This document shows positions 6,069 through 10,563 of a DNA stretch of 10,563 nucleotides, one piece after another. The DNA is taken from assembly GCA_007129085.1 (NCBI GenBank), contig SKWF01000310.1, forward strand, positions 1 to 10,563. Reading direction: 5' to 3'. The translations under genes and the position numbers were made by a program. Numbering within the stretch: the first letter of the stretch is position 1; each line of letters begins with the position of its first letter. The notes below the pieces were generated by a model, which searched no databases, had not been told where the DNA came from, and worked only from the letters and a program-made list of their open reading frames with translations. This stretch comes from Balneolaceae bacterium. GTDB taxonomy: Bacteria; Bacteroidota; Rhodothermia; Balneolales; Balneolaceae.

Positions 6069-8135
6069 ATGGCGAGCGGTAAAGAGAATAAGGTTGATAT
6101 TGACTGGAAAGAAATAGCAGAAATCATGCTCACATCCCGGGCGATGGATGATAAAGAGGAGAACGAACTGGTACCCGATAAAAAAGTCCTCTACCAGTTT
6201 TCAGCTCGGGGACATGAGCTTGCACAAATTCTTCTGGGCAAACATCTTACGCATCCAAAAGATGCTGCCAGTGCTTATTACCGTTCACGACCACTGATGC
6301 TCACCGCCGGGCTCGATCTTGAAGATGCCATGGCCGCACCGATGGGTAAATCCGGTGGGTACAGCGATGGACGTGATATTGGCGTGGTCTGCAATCTCAC
6401 CGGAGAAAACGGGCCAACCGTTCTGCCGATGGCAGGAGATGTAGGCTCGCAATATACACCGGCAGTGGGTTGGGCGCAGGGAATTGAATATCGCCGAACA
6501 GTTCTTGAGGATTCTGAATACGATGGCGCCATTTCGGTAATTTTAGGGGGAGATGGATCGGTAGCCACCAACGGATTTTGGTCAGCACTTACCATGGCTA
6601 CCACGCTGAACCTTCCGGTGCTCTTTTTTATTGAGGATAATGGGTATGGTATTTCGGTAACAAGTGATCTGCAAACACCCGGATCAAACATTGCCAATAA
6701 TCTCTACTCGTTTAAAAATCTGAGAATTTATGATGGAGACGGCACCGATCCCGAAGAAGCAAACGAGATGATTGGAAGTTCGGTAGATCACGTACGCTCT
6801 CGGAAAGGGCCCGTACTTTTACGCCTGAAAGTACCGCGTTTGAATGGCCACTCCTACCAGGATAATCAATCCTACAAGGATGAAAAGCTGTTGAAAAAAG
6901 AGCAGAAAAATGATCCGCTTAAGAAATTGAAAAAGTTTTTAGTGCCCACTAAGATCAGTAAAAAAGAGTGGGATGAGCTTGAGAAGTCTTGTAAGAACCG
7001 AATTGATGAAACGGCAGATAGCGCCTGGAATCGCCCCGATCCCGACACATCCAATGTAGAGAAATATGCATTTTCTGAAGATGGAGAAATTCAAAAGGTT
7101 GGCGGTTTGGCATCCGAAAATATAGAGCTGCCCAGCGGAAGCGAGGAGCCATCCCCTGAAAAACAGCGCATTAATATTGTTGAAGGAATTCGCCGCACAC
7201 TCGGTACCGAACTTGAGTTGAACGATCGGCTGGTAGTTTTTGGCGAGGACGTAGGTGCGAAAGGAGGAGTTCATGCCGCCACGATGGATCTGCAGAAAAA
7301 ATATGGTGAGGAGCGGGTTTTCGATACCAGTCTGTCAGAAGAGGGAATTATCGGGCGTGCGGTTGGCCTGGCCTATTCCGGGTTGATGCCGGTAGCCGAG
7401 ATCCAGTTTCGAAAGTATGCCGATCCCGCCACAGAACAGATCAAGAACACCGGCACGATCCGATGGAGAACGGCGAACAAATTTGCCGCCCCGATGGTGG
7501 TTCGAATGCCGGGTGGATTTGCCAAGTGCGGCGACCCGTGGCATAGTGAATCGAACGAAGTATTTTTTGCCCATATGATCGGCTGGCAGGTCGCTTACCC
7601 TTGTAATGCCGAGGATGCCGTTGGCCTGCTACGATCCGCGATGAGAAGCAATAATCCCACGATCTTTTTTGAGCACCGAAATATGCTGGATGCCAAATAT
7701 GCCCGTAAACCGTATCCGGGTGATGATTTTGTAGTACCGTTTGGAAAAGCTAAAAAATTACGGGAAGGCAGTGATATAACCGTAGTAACCTGGGGGGCGA
7801 TGTGCGAACGGTGCGAAAATGCGGTTGAGAAAAGCGGAATTGACGCTGAAATACTCGATCTGCGGACAATCTCTCCGTGGGATAAAGAAGCGGTTCTGGA
7901 ATCAATCCAAAAAACGAACCGCTGTTTGATTGTGCATGAAGATACACAGACTGCCGGGTTTGGGGCAGAGATCACATCAGCCCTGATGAAAGAGGCGTTT
8001 GAACACCTCGACGCTCCGGTGGAAAGACTGACCATGCCCAATATTCCAATGCCCTATAATGTGGATCTGATGAATTCAGTCTTGCCGAATGAAGAGAAGA
8101 TTGAGGCGGCATTAGCTAAACTCACGCGGTATTAA
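6069..8135 (+). CDS. Fused 2-oxo acid dehydrogenase E1, alpha-beta single chain (688 aa)
   Basis: Thiamine-diphosphate E1 of a branched-chain 2-oxo acid (or pyruvate-like) dehydrogenase complex. It decarboxylates the 2-oxo acid and acylates the lipoyl group of E2. The alpha half (about 1-300) carries the ThDP/Mg motif from GDGSVATN (161-168) to EDNGYGISV (189-197). A charged, Lys/Glu/Pro-rich linker (about 265-365) joins it to the beta half (about 366-688), which begins INIVEGIRRTL. The beta half has FGEDVGAKGG (391-400), the likely cofactor-activating Glu424 in DTSLSEEGI, the active-site His492 in PWHSE, and the C-terminal transketolase region (HEDTQTAGFGAEI, 623-635). Alpha and beta are separate genes in many bacteria, but fused forms of this size are known in Bacteroidota and relatives. 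No E2 or E3 gene is in the window, so they are encoded elsewhere. It is probably co-transcribed with the aminotransferase 13 bp upstream. Confidence 0.93.
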   Translation: MASGKENKVDIDWKEIAEIMLTSRAMDDKEENELVPDKKVLYQFSARGHELAQILLGKHLTHPKDAASAYYRSRPLMLTAGLDLEDAMAAPMGKSGGYSDGRDIGVVCNLTGENGPTVLPMAGDVGSQYTPAVGWAQGIEYRRTVLEDSEYDGAISVILGGDGSVATNGFWSALTMATTLNLPVLFFIEDNGYGISVTSDLQTPGSNIANNLYSFKNLRIYDGDGTDPEEANEMIGSSVDHVRSRKGPVLLRLKVPRLNGHSYQDNQSYKDEKLLKKEQKNDPLKKLKKFLVPTKISKKEWDELEKSCKNRIDETADSAWNRPDPDTSNVEKYAFSEDGEIQKVGGLASENIELPSGSEEPSPEKQRINIVEGIRRTLGTELELNDRLVVFGEDVGAKGGVHAATMDLQKKYGEERVFDTSLSEEGIIGRAVGLAYSGLMPVAEIQFRKYADPATEQIKNTGTIRWRTANKFAAPMVVRMPGGFAKCGDPWHSESNEVFFAHMIGWQVAYPCNAEDAVGLLRSAMRSNNPTIFFEHRNMLDAKYARKPYPGDDFVVPFGKAKKLREGSDITVVTWGAMCERCENAVEKSGIDAEILDLRTISPWDKEAVLESIQKTNRCLIVHEDTQTAGFGAEITSALMKEAFEHLDAPVERLTMPNIPMPYNVDLMNSVLPNEEKIEAALAKLTRY

Positions 8136-8191
8136 ACTTTGTGAAAGATTGGATTTGATCTGATTATGCCTGCATCCGATGTTGTAATTTA

Positions 8192-8207
8192 GTAAACTAT
8201 GGTTTAC
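8192..8207. repeat. 16-bp dyad GTAAAC-tatg-GTTTAC ahead of the kinase gene
   Basis: A perfect 6-bp inverted repeat with a 4-base spacer sits in the 166-bp gap between the E1 gene and the histidine kinase gene, about 95 bp before the kinase start. It has no T tract on either side, so it is not a terminator. The size and spacing would suit an operator for a dimeric regulator, though a chance occurrence in A+T-rich DNA is possible. No other clear promoter or terminator is visible in 8136-8301. Confidence 0.3.
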
Positions 8208-8301
8208 CAAATAAAGCAGGAACAAATGCTCATTTCTGCAATATCTATTCCTTGAAACTATACGTGTTCAATTGATTTCGGGGTTTTATTAAACTTATCA
8301 C

Positions 8302-10143
8302 ATGCGCTTAGCCACTAAATTACTACTTGGCTTTTCTCTCGTTGCTATTCTACTGCTCATCACCGGTTCGGTTTCTTACTATTTTAGTAGTGAAATAAAA
8401 TCAGAGCTGATTGCTGAAAGTAAGCAGACAGCTGAGGAGATGCAGAACCTGACTGAGATGACGGTTTTGCTACAAAACTCCCTTCTCTATACAAGAAATT
8501 ATGTAGTTGAAAATCGAAAAATCAGGGAGGGAGATTCATCACTGCAGACCTATTCCCAGATGCGTCAATCAGAAGAGGTTGTGACTGAAAGCCTGGATCG
8601 GTTCTCGAAAGTGATGGAAAAAGTGGATGATCAGGCCCGAAGTGTACGGGTTGAATCCGGTGCACTGCAAGAGTATTCCGATCGTAATATTACCTTGGTT
8701 GACTCCCTGAAAAGGGCGTATAGGCCATACAGTTCTCTTGTAACCGAAATTTTAGAAATCGATCGTGAGAGTGAATTTGGAGATGAGGCGTATAACCTTA
8801 CAATAGAACCCTATTTTAGAAATACGCTTTTTCCGATTCTAAACCAGCTGCGTGAGAACTCTAATGATTTTGTTGATTTGCAGCTGGAAGATGTAGAGCA
8901 ACGAGCTGAGCAAACAGTTGCTAAAATAATAGTAATTACCATTTCGGGATTCATACTTTCATTGATTTTAGCATTCCTGGTCTATCGGTCAATTGCCGGG
9001 CCGCTCAATACATTAACGTCTGCTGCCAAAGAGATTGGCGACGGTAAACTGGATCAGCGGATTGATCTGCGGTCAAAAGATGAGCTTGGGAAGCTGGCAG
9101 CAACGTTTAACAAAATGACCGAAAACCTGAGCAACAGCATGGTATCCCGATCATATGTGAATAATATTATCCAGTCGATGGGGGATATGTTGGTGGTGGC
9201 ATCAAACAGCGGGGAGGTGTTGATGTCGAACAAGGCTGTTTATGAAAAGCTGGATTACTCCAAAGGAGATCTTGAAGATGTGAAGACGTGGGAGTTGTTT
9301 CAAAAAGATGACCATGATGCATTAAAGCAGATGTTTGATGAGGGTAAAGCCGGCCTCGATACAAATGAAACAGTTGTTTTGACTAAAGCCGGAGAAGAAA
9401 TACCGGTGATTTATTCCCACTCGATGGTAAAAGATGAGGTTAGCGGCAAAGACAATCACGTGTTTGTTATCAGCGATATATCGGGACAAAAAGAGACGGA
9501 AAGAAAAATCAGTGAATCTCTTCGGGAGAAAAATGTGCTGTTGTCGGAGATACACCACAGGGTAAAAAATAACCTGGCCGTTATTTCGGGACTATTGAAT
9601 ATGCAGATGTACAACCTGGAAAATGAGGGAGCACAAAAAGCGCTGCAGCAGAGTCAGCTGCGAATTCACTCCATTGCCTTGGTTCATGAAAAACTCTATC
9701 AAAACGAAACGTTTGCCGATATTCAGATTACAGACTTTGTAAAAGAGCTGGCCGGGGCCATTTCCGATGCATTTGAAATGCCGGACAAAGAGATTTCCCT
9801 AAACTATGAGATGGAGCCCCTGAGGCTGGATATCAACCAGGCTATTCCATTTTCGCTTCTGGTAAATGAGTGCCTTGTAAATGCGTATAAACATGCATTT
9901 AAAGAGCAGGAATCTGGAGAGATTTCTATCACACTTTCAAAAAACGGGGCGAATGTTGATGTTGAAATTGCCGATAACGGAATCGGTCTTCCCGCCGGAT
10001 TTGATATGGAAAAAGAGAGCTCTCTTGGCCTGACGTTGATCCGCACGTTGGTGAGTCAGTTGAAAGGGACCGGGGAGTATCGGAAAAGACCGAAAGGCGA
10101 GGGAACACGATTTTTACTGAGCTTTTCGCCGGATAAGAAGTAG
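8302..10143 (+). CDS. Membrane sensor histidine kinase, HAMP-PAS-HisKA_2-HATPase (613 aa)
   Basis: Inner-membrane two-component sensor kinase. TM1 is about residues 7-29. A helical, charged extracytoplasmic sensor region (about 30-205) resembles four-helix-bundle ligand domains. TM2 is about 208-228. A HAMP linker follows (about 228-280, with GPLNTLTSAAKEIGDGKLD). A PAS domain spans about 284-400 and ends in the typical VISDISGQKETERKI. The dimerisation/phosphoacceptor region LLSEIHHRVKNNLAVISGLL (413-432) is the HisKA_2 type, with His419 the likely phosphate site. The ATPase domain shows the N box NECLVNAYKHAF (522-533), G1 DNGIG (558-562) and the G2-like SSLGLTLIRTL (573-583). Length is normal for this architecture. 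The start ATG at 8302 has no Shine-Dalgarno. No response regulator is adjacent, so it is an orphan here. The signal is unknown. Confidence 0.95.
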   Translation: MRLATKLLLGFSLVAILLLITGSVSYYFSSEIKSELIAESKQTAEEMQNLTEMTVLLQNSLLYTRNYVVENRKIREGDSSLQTYSQMRQSEEVVTESLDRFSKVMEKVDDQARSVRVESGALQEYSDRNITLVDSLKRAYRPYSSLVTEILEIDRESEFGDEAYNLTIEPYFRNTLFPILNQLRENSNDFVDLQLEDVEQRAEQTVAKIIVITISGFILSLILAFLVYRSIAGPLNTLTSAAKEIGDGKLDQRIDLRSKDELGKLAATFNKMTENLSNSMVSRSYVNNIIQSMGDMLVVASNSGEVLMSNKAVYEKLDYSKGDLEDVKTWELFQKDDHDALKQMFDEGKAGLDTNETVVLTKAGEEIPVIYSHSMVKDEVSGKDNHVFVISDISGQKETERKISESLREKNVLLSEIHHRVKNNLAVISGLLNMQMYNLENEGAQKALQQSQLRIHSIALVHEKLYQNETFADIQITDFVKELAGAISDAFEMPDKEISLNYEMEPLRLDINQAIPFSLLVNECLVNAYKHAFKEQESGEISITLSKNGANVDVEIADNGIGLPAGFDMEKESSLGLTLIRTLVSQLKGTGEYRKRPKGEGTRFLLSFSPDKK

Positions 10144-10172
10144 GTTTTTAAGTGAAAAGGCAAAAGTGAGAA

Positions 10173-10195
10173 GTACCACGGGCAGCCTGCCCGTG
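10173..10195 (+). repeat. REP-like hairpin, GTAC followed by CACGGGCA-GCC-TGCCCGTG; possible terminator
   Basis: A perfect 8-bp G+C-rich stem (10177-10184 with 10188-10195) closes a 3-base loop, preceded by GTAC. It starts about 30 bp past the kinase stop. A short palindromic G+C hairpin with a fixed tetranucleotide at its foot is the general shape of REP sequences mobilised by REP-associated tyrosine transposases. The sequence after it (ATCTTTAAAT) has only three consecutive T residues, so it would be a weak intrinsic terminator, although it may still help end the kinase transcript. Membership in a repeat family is inferred from form, since only one copy is in the window. Confidence 0.45.
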
Positions 10196-10223
10196 ATCTT
10201 TAAATAGGTTGAAAAAAGAGCCT

Positions 10224-10325
10224 CCTTCAAGCGTCCGCAGATCCTTGAAGCGTGGCGGGTTTCGGGCTTTAAATTCCAACGCTTCAAGGAGCTCTTCGCC
10301 GGTCCGCGAATCGCACGCTTGAAGG
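10224..10325. repeat. Nested inverted repeats able to fold into a three-way junction
   Basis: The outer arms CCTTCAAGCGT (10224-10234) and ACGCTTGAAGG (10315-10325) pair perfectly over 11 bp. Inside lies a 12-bp perfect hairpin, TCCTTGAAGCGT (10242-10253) with ACGCTTCAAGGA (10279-10290), closing a 25-base loop. A third, 5-bp hairpin follows: TTCGC (10295-10299) with GCGAA (10306-10310). The four long arms are near copies of one another, as the outer and inner left arms differ at a single base. The element could be a small non-autonomous mobile repeat, a pair of REP-type units, or a structured RNA. No terminal direct duplication was recognised. Confidence 0.6.
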
Positions 10326-10478
10326 TTGATACTGGTGGAAATAGAAATACCATGTCTGGGTGAATGTCTAAGATGAAAATTAGAATCCGGTCCGCTGTTT
10401 TGCAGATTCGAAAAAAATAAACTACTCTTTTCGTAGGTCAAGACTTAACACAATTAACTTCAATCAAGACAAAAGGTT

Positions 10479-10563
10479 ATGAAAAGAGTTACGCTGTTAT
10501 CCATTTTTATTGCTGCAATTATGATCGCCTGCAGCTCATCGCCCGAAGTAGAAATCCCCGAAG
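10479..10563 (+). CDS. Lipoprotein, N-terminal part only (runs off window)
   Basis: An open frame starts at ATG 10479 and continues to the window end (28 codons). It begins with a type II signal peptide: basic MKR, a hydrophobic core (about 4-17), and a lipobox MIAC with Cys18 as the lipidation site, followed by SSSPEVEIPE. The mature protein should be anchored to a membrane by lipid. AAAAGG lies only two bases before the ATG, too close for a normal ribosome binding site. The rest of the protein is outside the window, so no family or function can be given. Confidence 0.75.
   Translation, partial: MKRVTLLSIFIAAIMIACSSSPEVEIPE

Larger units (their letters stand above)
10144..10478. other. 335-bp gene-free stretch rich in dyad symmetry
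   Basis: Between the kinase stop and the lipoprotein start I see no supported gene. The left part holds a REP-like hairpin (10173-10195). The middle part (10224-10325) is noticeably richer in G+C than its flanks and holds nested, mutually similar inverted repeats. The right part (10330-10478) is A+T rich and should contain the lipoprotein gene's promoter, though I could not pick out a confident one. Both strands stay open through the middle because the repeats lack stop codons, so apparent small reading frames there are not evidence of genes. Confidence 0.7.

Noticed and set aside
6278..6697. Reverse-strand frame (139 codons) inside the E1 alpha region
   Set aside because: It is antisense to the conserved ThDP-binding region, with no start signal or domain of its own.
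7595..8041. Long reverse-strand frame (148 codons) inside the E1 gene
   Set aside because: It lies wholly antisense to the conserved E1 beta domain, and its Ser/Arg-rich composition is typical of antisense shadows.
8147..8184. Possible terminator after the E1 gene (ATTGGAT with ATCCGAT)
   Set aside because: The stem is short, includes a G-T pair, has a long loop and is not followed by a T tract.
10114..10353. Reverse-strand 79-codon frame overlapping the kinase 3' end
   Set aside because: It is a shadow frame that enters the well-supported kinase gene and shows no protein-family features.
10208..10363. Forward 51-codon open stretch over the same repeats
   Set aside because: It opens just after a TAG, has no ATG until three codons before its stop, and is explained by the stop-free inverted repeats. 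It could at most be a remnant of a mobile element.
10148..10441. Reverse-strand 97-codon reading frame across the intergenic repeats
   Set aside because: It runs through the palindromic repeat block, where lack of stops is forced by the symmetry. It has no recognisable domain or start signal, and it reads through the REP-like hairpin.

Overview
The window reads as an ordinary chromosomal region from a member of the Bacteroidota/Balneolota side of the tree. Supporting signs are moderate G+C, start codons mostly without strong Shine-Dalgarno sequences, a single-chain alpha/beta-fused 2-oxo acid dehydrogenase E1, a HisKA_2-type hybrid of HAMP, PAS and kinase domains, and overall protein style. 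A marine or salt-adapted Balneolaceae-like organism is my best guess. It is an inference from style and is not proven by any single marker.

Layout. Bases 1-65 are the 3' half of a 5S rRNA, so an rRNA operon ends here, closed by a strong intrinsic terminator (85-119). Next comes a forward gene group (220-3354): an acyl-CoA dehydrogenase family protein, a sirtuin (NAD-dependent protein deacylase) with no cysteines, and an SGNH/GDSL-fold protein. The genes are separated by 20 bp and then overlap by 8 bp, so they are probably one transcript. A convergent reverse pair follows: a secreted glycine-zipper protein (3346-4008), whose 3' end overlaps the GDSL-like gene by 9 bp, and upstream of it a short-chain dehydrogenase (4070-4765). 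A divergent intergenic region (4766-4936) separates these from a forward pair, a HisC-type aminotransferase (4937-6055) and, 13 bp later, the fused E1 (6069-8135). After a 166-bp gap comes a membrane sensor histidine kinase (8302-10143) with no response regulator in view. A 335-bp gene-free stretch follows, holding a REP-like hairpin and a nest of related inverted repeats. The window ends inside the signal peptide region of a lipoprotein gene (10479 onward).

How the genes may work together. The dehydrogenase-sirtuin pairing suggests acyl-CoA metabolism next to removal of acyl marks from lysines. The sirtuin carries the Tyr-x-x-Arg pair that in SIRT5/CobB favours acidic acyl groups. The GDSL-like third member has lost two of the four SGNH signature residues. 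The aminotransferase and E1 are probably co-transcribed, which could link amino-acid and 2-oxo-acid flux, but the E2 and E3 partners of E1 are not here.

Most of the window is ordinary metabolism. The observations most worth checking are the nested repeat structure at 10224-10325 with its REP-like neighbour, the degenerate active site of the GDSL-like protein, the cysteine-free sirtuin, and an exact 74-residue internal duplication in the glycine-zipper protein.
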